Shown: piece after piece, positions 1-5,612 of the stretch | How positions within the stretch are numbered: position 1 is the first letter of the stretch | Layout: each line of letters opens with the position of its first letter | Assembly (NCBI GenBank): GCA_039931435.1 | Contig: JBDTRY010000172.1 | Coordinates: 1 to 8,598 of the forward strand | Source: JBDTRY01 sp039931435 | GTDB lineage: Bacteria; Acidobacteriota; Thermoanaerobaculia; Gp7-AA8 | Direction: 5' to 3' | Length of the DNA: 8,598 nt | Translations under genes and position numbers: made by a program | The notes under the pieces: model-generated | Seen by the model: the letters and a program-made list of their open reading frames with translations, nothing else | What the model was told of the DNA's origin: nothing | Databases searched by the model: none

Positions 1-12
1 CGAGCGTCATGA
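1..12 (+). CDS. 3' end of an upstream gene (partial, tentative)
   Basis: A TGA at 10-12 overlaps the ATG of the AAA ATPase gene at 9-11 in the typical ATGA arrangement of translationally coupled genes. If that TGA is a real stop, an upstream plus-strand gene ends here, its last visible codons reading Arg-Ala-Ser. Only three codons are visible, so its existence is inferred from the overlap pattern alone. Confidence 0.25.
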   Translation, partial: RAS

Positions 13-1004
13 CCTCTCCCCTTCTCTCCCTGCTGACCGGGCGCTCATCGCGTCGCGCTGTGGAGATGGTTGCGCCGGCCCGTACCTTCGCCGATGTCGT
101 CCTGCCTCCGGAGACGCGGCGAACGCTGGATCAAGCCCTGGCGCAGGTCCGCAACCACGCCCTCATCTTCGGTCGCTGGGGCCTGGGCGAGCGACACGCT
201 ACCGGTCTGGGACTGGCCTTCAACTTTGCCGGACCCCCGGGCACAGGCAAGACGATCTGCGCCGAGGCTATCGCCCACTCGCTGGGCATGAAGCTTCTTC
301 TCGTGGATTACGCCGAGGTGGAGTCGATGTGGATGGGCGAAACGCCGAAGAATGTCGTCGCGGCGTTCCAGACTGCCGCTGAACAGAAAGCCGTACTCTT
401 CTTCGACGAGGCCGATGCCATCGCCGCACGGCGATCGGACGGTTCCAGTCTCGCCCAGCAACGCGAGGCGAACCTTACCGTCAGCGTTCTCCTTCGAGAG
501 CTTGAGGCATTCAACGGTGTTGTGATCTTCGCTACCAATCTCGCGGCAAACTTCGACCCTGCTTTCGAAAGGCGGATTCGAACTCACGTGCGATTCGAGA
601 TGCCCGGCGTGGAGGAGCGTGAACGCATATGGCAGGTTCAGATCCACCCGACCAAGACTCCCCTGGCACCCGACGTGGACTTCCGGGCGCTGGGCGAACA
701 GTTTGCAGCCAGCGGCGGCGACATCAAGAATGCGGTTCTCAAAGCGGCGGCAGCCGCCGCCGGCGACAGCGGAAGGTGGATCGAGCAGAGTCATTTCGAG
801 CGGGCTATGGAAGAGGTTCTCGCTGGCAAGTCCGTGATGAAGCAGTCCCTGTTCGATCCGGTTGTAAATGCCACCGATCCTCTGGCCCTGGCGCTGGAAA
901 GCATGGAGACCCGGTGGCGCAGTGTGGCGGTGCTCTCGCTGGCGGTTGCCGGAACCGCGCTCGTTGCCGCGCTGGTGGCGTTGGGCATCCTGCTGCTACG
1001 GTGA
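9..1004 (+). CDS. Small AAA-family ATPase with C-terminal transmembrane anchor
   Basis: This is a single AAA-module ATPase of 331 residues. Visible motifs are Walker A GPPGTGKT (75-82), Walker B VLFFDEADA (129-137, with D133 and E134), a sensor-1 ATN (175-177), arginine-finger candidates in FERRIRTH (R188, R189, R191), and a sensor-2-type SGGDIKNAV (235-243). After the ATPase core, residues about 305-330 form one strongly hydrophobic segment ending in a single Arg. The protein is therefore probably tail-anchored, with the ATPase in the cytoplasm. Such AAA proteins normally act as hexamers that remodel or unfold protein partners; the substrate here is unknown. The SGG-x-I-x-N region recalls AAA proteins of contractile-injection clusters (Afp15-like), but no other injection gene is visible. 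The start is the ATG overlapping an upstream stop. The frame stays open to the window edge, so a longer N-terminus is possible. The methyltransferase gene follows after 41 bases. Confidence 0.85.
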   Translation: MTSPLLSLLTGRSSRRAVEMVAPARTFADVVLPPETRRTLDQALAQVRNHALIFGRWGLGERHATGLGLAFNFAGPPGTGKTICAEAIAHSLGMKLLLVDYAEVESMWMGETPKNVVAAFQTAAEQKAVLFFDEADAIAARRSDGSSLAQQREANLTVSVLLRELEAFNGVVIFATNLAANFDPAFERRIRTHVRFEMPGVEERERIWQVQIHPTKTPLAPDVDFRALGEQFAASGGDIKNAVLKAAAAAAGDSGRWIEQSHFERAMEEVLAGKSVMKQSLFDPVVNATDPLALALESMETRWRSVAVLSLAVAGTALVAALVALGILLLR

Positions 1005-1045
1005 TCCATTCTTGCGGTTTTAGATTCCCACGATAAACTCCGGCG

Positions 1046-1921
1046 ATGCGCGAGGGCCGGGGAAGCCGCACCGCGGAGCGAGTGGCAGAACGGCGCGCCG
1101 CGCACCAGCTCCTGGACTCTCCCCTCGTCTTCGAAGATCCTCTCGCACTCTCCGTAATCCCTCCGGAGGTGGCCTCGTCGCTGCTCGACAATCCCCAACA
1201 GTACGATCGATCGATTCCCGGTCGTTATCTCCGCGCATTCCTGGTGGTGAGGAGCCGGGTAGCGGAGGACAGCCTCCGCGAGGCTGTGAAGCGAGGTGTT
1301 CAACAGTATGTCGTGCTGGGAGCCGGCTTCGATACATTCGCTTTCCGGAATCCTCATCCCGCCAGGACGCTGCGCATCTTCGAAGTCGATCACCCCGACA
1401 CGCAGGCAATCAAACTCTCCCGTCTGAAAGATGCCGGAATTCAGCCAGGATCGGACGTGACTTTCATTCCTGTCGATCTCTCGAAGGAGCCTCTGCAATC
1501 CGCGCTGCTGCAGCACGGTTTTGATGAATCGTCTCCCTCGTTCTTCTCATGGCTGGGGGTCGTTCTCTATCTCGAAGTCGAGGATATCCGCAGGATCTGG
1601 CGCTATGTCGGCTCGTTAGCTGGCGGAACGACGATGGTTTTCGACTACGCCGTCAATCCCTCATCTCTCAGTTTTCCTGCACGGCTGACCCTGAAGTTCA
1701 TGGCGGCGCGCGTGGCTTCCATCGGGGAACCGTGGAAGACGTACTTCGACCCCGGTGCGATCGACAGCGAGTTGAGGGCAGCGGGTTTCGCTTCGGTGCA
1801 AGACCTCGGTCAGGCGGAGCTGAACCATCGTTTCTTTTCGGGCCGTAGCGATGGCTTTCGGGTGGGAGAGGGCGGGCGGATCATCGTTGCCAGTGCGGGG
1901 CCGGGGGGCCGGAGAACGTGA
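1046..1921 (+). CDS. Class I SAM-dependent methyltransferase, LCM/TIGR00027 family
   Basis: A 291-residue protein with the pattern of the leucine-carboxymethyltransferase-like family (PF04072/TIGR00027). It has an N-terminal SRTAERVAERRAAH segment (7-20) and an EDPLA motif (30-34). The SAM-binding loop is VVLGAGFDT (89-97), the acidic motif binding the SAM ribose is EVDHP (113-117), VDLS lies at 143-146, and a SWLGVVLYL strand-and-loop at 168-176. Length is normal for the family. Members transfer methyl groups from SAM to carboxylate or hydroxyl groups, and some act in natural-product synthesis; the substrate here cannot be told. No signal peptide or membrane segment is seen. An in-frame stop at 1034-1036 leaves ATG 1046 as the first start. 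It lacks a clear Shine-Dalgarno sequence, so it may rely on read-through translation from the AAA gene 41 bases upstream. Family call is firm; function is open. Confidence 0.88.
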   Translation: MREGRGSRTAERVAERRAAHQLLDSPLVFEDPLALSVIPPEVASSLLDNPQQYDRSIPGRYLRAFLVVRSRVAEDSLREAVKRGVQQYVVLGAGFDTFAFRNPHPARTLRIFEVDHPDTQAIKLSRLKDAGIQPGSDVTFIPVDLSKEPLQSALLQHGFDESSPSFFSWLGVVLYLEVEDIRRIWRYVGSLAGGTTMVFDYAVNPSSLSFPARLTLKFMAARVASIGEPWKTYFDPGAIDSELRAAGFASVQDLGQAELNHRFFSGRSDGFRVGEGGRIIVASAGPGGRRT

Positions 1922-1980
1922 TTCACCAATGAACTCCTCTCCCTGATTTCATTCCCGGCGGTACAATTGCCATGAATCTG

Positions 1981-2000
1981 CTCTCGTGCGAATTCGAGAG
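1981..2000 (+). promoter_or_regulatory. Leader hairpin upstream of the microprotein (tentative)
   Basis: CTCTCG (1981-1986) and CGAGAG (1995-2000) can pair as a 6-bp stem with an 8-base loop. A -10-like TACAAT lies just upstream at 1962-1967, but no convincing -35 box is found at the right distance. A transcript starting near 1975 would carry this hairpin in a leader of about 65 bases before the 22-codon gene. The structure is weak and could be chance. Confidence 0.2.
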
Positions 2001-2028
2001 CGACGACTGGACAGTCCAATTCAAACTC

Positions 2029-2033
2029 AGGAG
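2029..2033 (+). promoter_or_regulatory. Ribosome binding site of the 22-codon gene
   Basis: AGGAG lies six bases before the ATG at 2040. This is near-ideal Shine-Dalgarno spacing and is the main reason to believe the very short reading frame is translated. Confidence 0.6.
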
Positions 2034-2039
2034 ATCAAC

Positions 2040-2108
2040 ATGGCCAAAGGCAATAACAGTCAGAGAAAAGAAACGAAGAAGCCGAAGAAAGACAAGACCA
2101 GGAAGTAA
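2040..2108 (+). CDS. Highly basic 22-residue microprotein
   Basis: A complete reading frame of 22 codons with ATG at 2040, TAA at 2106 and an AGGAG site six bases upstream. The peptide starts MAKGNNSQRKE and ends in a Lys-rich stretch containing KKPKKDK. Ten of 22 residues are Lys or Arg against two acidic ones, and there is no hydrophobic segment, so it is probably soluble, disordered and possibly nucleic-acid- or ribosome-associated. I recall short hypothetical proteins with similar NN(S)...KKPKK character in other bacteria, but this is unverified memory. The gene is AAG/AAA-rich and A-rich against its GC-rich surroundings, as expected from its composition. It stands alone: the methyltransferase gene ends 118 bases upstream and uvrB converges from the other side. 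Automated callers would normally skip it for length. Function is unknown. Confidence 0.55.
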   Translation: MAKGNNSQRKETKKPKKDKTRK

Positions 2109-2193
2109 GAGCGGTCTCGCTCGGGGAGTTACTGGCTACTTTCGCCGGCGCCCGCGACTTCGGTCAGGCCGGAGGCTTCCGCGAGAGCGGCGG

Positions 2194-4185
2194 TCAGACG
2201 AAAATCCGCAGCTCCTTGAGCTCCCGCACTTTGTCTCGGATTTCCGCTGCCCGTTCGAACTCGAGGTTCTTGGCGGCGTCCTTCATATCCTTTGTCAGCC
2301 GGCTGATGGCTTTGTCGATGTCCTCTTCCGCGACCAGGTCGATGGGGCCCTTCGTTCTCGTCCCTGGCAACTCGAAGTAGTCGAGGTTGGCCATCTTCAC
2401 GAGATCCGAGTCGATGGCCTTGATGATCGTGGCCGGCTCAATCCCATTGTCCGTGTTGTACTGCCGTTGCAGTTCCCGGCGGCGATTCGTCTCGTCGATG
2501 GCGAATCTGAGTGAATCGGTGAGCTTGTCCGCGTAAAGGATCGCTACTCCGTTCACGTTTCGCGCGGCACGGCCGATGGTCTGAATCAATGAGGTGGACG
2601 AGCGCAGGAACCCTTCCTTGTCGGCGTCCAGAATGGCTACGCACGAGCATTCCGGAATGTCCAGCCCTTCCCGCAGCAGGTTGATGCCGACGAGCACGTC
2701 GTAAACGCCCTGCCGGAAGTCGCGAATGATGGCGATCCGTTCGAGCGTCTCCACGTCGGAGTGAAGGTAGTTGACCTTGATGTTCAACTCCATCAGATAG
2801 CGCGTCAGGTCCTCGGACATCCTTTTGGTCAGTGTCGTCACCAGGACGCGTTCGTTCATGGCCACGCGTTCCCGGATCACGCCGATGAGATCGTCCACCT
2901 GTCCCTTCACCGGACGCATGATCACCTCCGGATCGAGCAGGCCTGTGGGCCGGATGACCTGTTCGGCGAACAGTCCTCCGGTCAGGGTCAGCTCATACGG
3001 ACCGGGAGTGGCCGACACGTAGATGATCTGGTCGAGCTTCTGCTGAAATTCGTCGAAGCTCAGGGGCCGGTTGTCGAGGGCACTGGGGAGGCGGAAACCA
3101 TACTCGACGAGGGTTTCTTTTCGAGCCCGGTCGCCTCCCCACATGGCCCGGACCTGGGGGACGGTCTGATGGGATTCATCGATGACCAGCAACAGGTCCT
3201 TCGGGAAATAATCGATCAGCGTAGGTGGAGGATCGCCGGGCTCACGACCGCTGAGATGACGGCTGTAATTCTCGATTCCGTTGCAGTAGCCCAGCTCGGC
3301 CATCATTTCCAGGTCGAACATGGTTCGCTGTCGCAACCTCTGAGCCTCGAGCAGCCGGCCCATGCCTCGGAGCTCGGCCTCGCGGAGATCGAGTTCTTCG
3401 CGGATGTTTTCGACCGCTATCATCAGACGCTGCCGCGGGGTGACGTAGTGAGTCTTGGGATAGACAGCGAGCCGGTCGTAATCGCCGGTGACCTTGCCGG
3501 TGATCGGATCGATCCGTGAAATCTTGTCGATCTCATCGCCGAAGAACTCGATGCGCACCGCGTCGTCCTCGTACGCGGGCCAGAGCTCGAGCACGTCTCC
3601 CCTGACCCGAAACGTACCGCGGCTGAGGTCGTAGGGCGTGCGCTCGTACTGCATCTCTGTCAGACGCCGCAGGTAATGGCTTATCGCCTTCGTTTCTCCC
3701 CGTTCGAAAAAGAGGAGCATTCCGAAGTACAGGTCGGGGTCACCGATTCCGTAGATGCAGGAAACCGAGGCCACGATGATCACGTCCCGCCGTTCGAATA
3801 GTGACTTGGTTGCCGCGAGACGCAACTTGTCGATCTCGTCGTTCTTGGTCATCTCTTTTTCGATGTAGAGATCACTCTGAGGAACGTAGGCTTCGGGCTG
3901 GTAATAGTCGTAGTACGAGACAAAGTACTCCACGCGGTTTTCCGGGAAGAAGTTCTTGAACTCCTGATAGAGCTGTGCCGCCAGCGTCTTGTTGTGGCTG
4001 AGTATGAGTGTGGGACGATTGACGCTCTCGATCACTTTGGCGATGGAAAAGGTCTTCCCCGATCCGGTCACGCCCAGAAGCACCTGGTGCTTCTCGCCGG
4101 CGTGCACGCCCGCCGACAATTGCGCGATGGCTGCGACCTGATCACCCTGAGGCTCGAATGGAGAGACGAGCTTGAACGGGTTCAT
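2194..4185 (-). CDS. uvrB: UvrABC excision repair helicase-like subunit UvrB
   Basis: UvrB receives damaged DNA from UvrA, verifies the lesion using ATP, and recruits UvrC for the dual incision of nucleotide excision repair in the cytoplasm. At 663 residues it is full length. Walker A is GVTGSGKT (38-45). The damage-probing beta-hairpin is in YYDYYQPEAYVPQSDLYIEK (91-110). The DEAD-like Walker B is VIDESH (334-339) and motif III is SATP (391-394). Helicase motifs V and VI are in LVGINLLREGLDIPE (499-513) and QTIGRAARN (535-543). The C-terminal UVR domain (about 628-663, with NLEFERAAEIRD) contacts UvrC and UvrA. The ATG at 4183-4185 overlaps the TGA of the preceding gene (ATGA), and no Shine-Dalgarno sequence precedes it, so translation probably depends on coupling to that gene. 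No clear LexA operator was found upstream of the operon. Confidence 0.98.
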   Translation of the reverse strand: MNPFKLVSPFEPQGDQVAAIAQLSAGVHAGEKHQVLLGVTGSGKTFSIAKVIESVNRPTLILSHNKTLAAQLYQEFKNFFPENRVEYFVSYYDYYQPEAYVPQSDLYIEKEMTKNDEIDKLRLAATKSLFERRDVIIVASVSCIYGIGDPDLYFGMLLFFERGETKAISHYLRRLTEMQYERTPYDLSRGTFRVRGDVLELWPAYEDDAVRIEFFGDEIDKISRIDPITGKVTGDYDRLAVYPKTHYVTPRQRLMIAVENIREELDLREAELRGMGRLLEAQRLRQRTMFDLEMMAELGYCNGIENYSRHLSGREPGDPPPTLIDYFPKDLLLVIDESHQTVPQVRAMWGGDRARKETLVEYGFRLPSALDNRPLSFDEFQQKLDQIIYVSATPGPYELTLTGGLFAEQVIRPTGLLDPEVIMRPVKGQVDDLIGVIRERVAMNERVLVTTLTKRMSEDLTRYLMELNIKVNYLHSDVETLERIAIIRDFRQGVYDVLVGINLLREGLDIPECSCVAILDADKEGFLRSSTSLIQTIGRAARNVNGVAILYADKLTDSLRFAIDETNRRRELQRQYNTDNGIEPATIIKAIDSDLVKMANLDYFELPGTRTKGPIDLVAEEDIDKAISRLTKDMKDAAKNLEFERAAEIRDKVRELKELRIFV

Positions 4186-4730
4186 AGAGACGTTGGTGTC
4201 GGCGTTGACGACGGGGCAGCTTCGGGCTCTCCGTTGATGGCCCTCAGGGAAGTAATGAGCTGGTCGACTTCCTCCGCAGTCAATTTCTGGTCGCTCATCG
4301 CAGACTGAAGCGACTGCAGAACCGGCTGCACGGCGACGATGCCTACTTCCTTGCGGGCAATCTTTTTCTTCAGTTCATCCAGCTGCTGTTGCAGTTCGTC
4401 CCGCTTCTCCTGCGGAACGTCCTTGGCCATGAGTTTTCCCATGTCCGCTTCGAGGCGGCTGAACACAAATCCGAGGACGGTTCCCGCTCCTCGATTCATG
4501 ACGTAGACTGTCCCCAGAATCATCAGGATCAGCACCAGGCAACCTGCTCCGCCACAGCCGATGGGGATCCACTTCGGGCAGCCGGGACGATCGGATCGCG
4601 GTGAAGGAGGCGTGGCGTAATAGTCGGCAGGCTTCTGGAACGACCCTGAGGTTACCGGTCCGGTGGTCGCCGGATTCTGCACCGGTGGCAAGGGACCTTC
4701 GGGGGGCGGTGCGCCTGTCCAGTCGTCCAC
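4182..4730 (-). CDS. Proline-rich single-pass membrane protein upstream of uvrB
   Basis: Not a family I recognise. The N-terminal 50 or so residues are rich in Pro, Gly and Ser (PPPEGPLPPVQNP, then TPPSPRSDRPG) and probably disordered. A single hydrophobic segment follows (about 57-78, CGGAGCLVLILMILGTVYVM). The next part is helical and charged, with a likely coiled coil around KRDELQQQLDELKKKIARKE, and the end is Ser/Thr/Pro-rich. The chosen start is GTG 4728-4730 (182 residues), because GGAGGAG at 4738-4744 sits seven bases ahead of it. A GTG two codons further up (4734-4736) would have only one base of spacing. The stop overlaps the uvrB start by four bases, so the two are co-transcribed and likely coupled. 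No link to repair can be read from the protein itself, so the pairing may be regulatory rather than functional. Confidence 0.8.
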   Translation of the reverse strand: MDDWTGAPPPEGPLPPVQNPATTGPVTSGSFQKPADYYATPPSPRSDRPGCPKWIPIGCGGAGCLVLILMILGTVYVMNRGAGTVLGFVFSRLEADMGKLMAKDVPQEKRDELQQQLDELKKKIARKEVGIVAVQPVLQSLQSAMSDQKLTAEEVDQLITSLRAINGEPEAAPSSTPTPTSL

Positions 4731-4737
4731 GTTCACG

Positions 4738-4744
4738 CTCCTCC
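4738..4744 (-). promoter_or_regulatory. Ribosome binding site deciding the GTG start
   Basis: On the minus strand this reads GGAGGAG. It lies seven bases before GTG 4730 but one base before GTG 4736, which favours the downstream GTG as the start of the membrane protein and so of the uvrB operon's translation. Confidence 0.6.
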
Positions 4745-4777
4745 GCCGGGTGTCGTAACAGCGGAGGAAACTGTATC

Positions 4778-4882
4778 ATGACGACGAATTTATCGAGCTT
4801 CCGAGCCGAATGCCTGCCCAATCGACGCCACAACTGGACGACCGAACAATCCTCGTTCTGGATGACAATCCGCTCGTCCTGA
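4778..4882 (+). CDS. Possible 34-codon leader frame overlapping the receiver gene
   Basis: ATG 4778 is preceded by GGAGGA (4763-4768) with nine bases of spacing, a better ribosome site than that of the receiver gene. The frame (starting MTTNLSSFRAE) stops at 4880-4882, about 70 bases inside the receiver gene in another frame. It may be a short leader peptide, a chance frame using a purine-rich site, or the true N-terminus of the receiver protein separated from it by a frameshift. The peptide has no recognisable features. Confidence 0.25.
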   Translation: MTTNLSSFRAECLPNRRHNWTTEQSSFWMTIRSS

Positions 4883-5205
4883 AACTCGTCCGAGCGATGC
4901 TGGAACGCGATGGCGCAATAGTCGTTACTGCCGCCAGCTGGATCGAGTTCAATCACGTGCTCGAGGCAAACGCGCCTGACGCTATACTGCTAGACGTCAA
5001 CCTTCCCAGCATCAAAGGCAACCGTCTGAGTGAAGTCCTCAAATCCCAGCCGGGGAAACGGGACATTCCCATCATTCTCATCTCCGATCTGCCGGAGGCG
5101 ACACTGGACGAGATCCTTCCGGGTTCCGGCGCAGATTCCTGGCTTCGAAAACCGCTCACCCGCGACAAGTTGATCAACGAGATCAAGCGGCTTCTACCGA
5201 GCTGA
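4810..5205 (+). CDS. Stand-alone response-regulator receiver domain (CheY-like)
   Basis: A 131-residue protein that is almost entirely one REC domain. It has the acidic pair D18 and D19 in LVLDDN, the phosphoacceptor D62 in LLDVNLP, the conserved Ser at 92 in LISDL, and the K114-P115 pair in WLRKP. An aromatic residue (W111) sits at the switch position. No DNA-binding or enzymatic output domain follows, so it would act through protein contacts as a single-domain regulator in a phosphorelay or in chemotaxis-like control. No histidine kinase is visible nearby, so its partner is unknown. ATG 4810 is the only standard start in frame after the stop at 4756-4758, and its ribosome site is weak, while a well-placed site serves an overlapping frame at 4778. 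The gene diverges from the uvrB operon and ends within the inverted repeat at 5199-5220. Confidence 0.9.
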   Translation: MPAQSTPQLDDRTILVLDDNPLVLKLVRAMLERDGAIVVTAASWIEFNHVLEANAPDAILLDVNLPSIKGNRLSEVLKSQPGKRDIPIILISDLPEATLDEILPGSGADSWLRKPLTRDKLINEIKRLLPS

Positions 5206-5220
5206 CTGCTCAGTCAGCTC
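5199..5220. terminator. Perfect inverted repeat holding both stop codons of convergent genes
   Basis: GAGCTGACTG (5199-5208), CT, then CAGTCAGCTC (5211-5220) is an exact inverted repeat with 10-base arms. The stop of the receiver gene (5203-5205) and that of the channel-like gene (5214-5216 on the minus strand) lie at mirror positions, so both genes end in AGC TGA. A pyrimidine-rich stretch (TTCTTCC, 5221-5227) follows on the plus side. There is no clean T tract on the minus side. A two-way terminator or transcript-end stabiliser is the likely role. Confidence 0.6.
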
Positions 5221-5585
5221 TTCTTCCGTTTCCTGGAACCGGCGCCCTCTTCGATATGAAACGTGTGCAGAAGCCGGTGGGCGGTCGGCGCGACCATGAC
5301 GCCGACGACGACCAGGAAAACCACACCCGACACGAGCGCGTAGAGTCCCGCAAAGAGTTTTGAGCCAGATGAAGTCAGGGGATCGACAGGTCCCATACCT
5401 CCCAGAATCATGGCCGCGTTCAAAAACGAATCGATCCATGAAAATCCTGCGATGACGTGGTAACCCGTCATGCCCGCCAGCAGGAACAGCAGTATGAACG
5501 CCACTGCCCCGGCAACATGGATCGCTTGCCTGCGAAGAAACAACCGCATGGGAAGCAGTGGGCGAAATCGGCTTTCGAAAATCAT
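5214..5585 (-). CDS. Two-TM ion-channel-like membrane protein with non-canonical filter
   Basis: A 123-residue membrane protein with the layout of a two-TM potassium channel subunit. TM1 is at about 22-45. A pore-helix-like stretch (about 49-61, SWIDSFLNAAMIL) leads to GGMGPVDP at the filter position. TM2 starts after SGSKLFAGLYALVSGVVFL (74-92). The end is basic (RKRKKS). The GKLFA-x-LYAL-like entry to TM2 is typical of the Ion_trans_2 family, but the TVGYGD filter is replaced by LGGMGPVD, so potassium selectivity is not expected. It could be a non-selective or modified channel, a non-conducting relative, or a membrane anchor. The fold call rests on my own eye alignment. A GGAG at 5595-5598 (minus strand) lies nine bases before the start. 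It is the last gene of the operon, 27 bases after the DacB-like gene. Confidence 0.75.
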   Translation of the reverse strand: MIFESRFRPLLPMRLFLRRQAIHVAGAVAFILLFLLAGMTGYHVIAGFSWIDSFLNAAMILGGMGPVDPLTSSGSKLFAGLYALVSGVVFLVVVGVMVAPTAHRLLHTFHIEEGAGSRKRKKS

Positions 5586-5612
5586 ATCCCTGTGCTCCAG
5601 ATGCTCCAGCGA

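Noticed and set aside
45..794. Long minus-strand open frame of 249 codons opposite the AAA gene
   Set aside because: It is fully antisense to a gene with clear AAA motifs, has no recognisable motif of its own, and is typical of shadow frames in GC-rich DNA.
1895..1915. GC-rich stem (GGCC with GGCC) at the end of the methyltransferase gene
   Set aside because: It lies inside the coding sequence, has very short arms and is not followed by T residues.
2109..2122. GAGCG-GTCT-CGCTC as a terminator after the microprotein
   Set aside because: The stem is only five base pairs and is followed by a G-rich stretch, not a T tract. The rest of 2109-2193 shows no better terminator for either converging gene.
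2761..3519. Plus-strand open frame of 252 codons inside uvrB
   Set aside because: It lies opposite an unmistakable full-length UvrB, and its sequence shows no domain.
4758..4774. ACAG-N9-CTGT as a possible LexA (SOS) operator before the uvrB operon
   Set aside because: The arms are in the opposite order to the CTGT-N8-ACAG box and only four bases long, and the LexA site of this lineage is unknown. It may be chance around a ribosome site.
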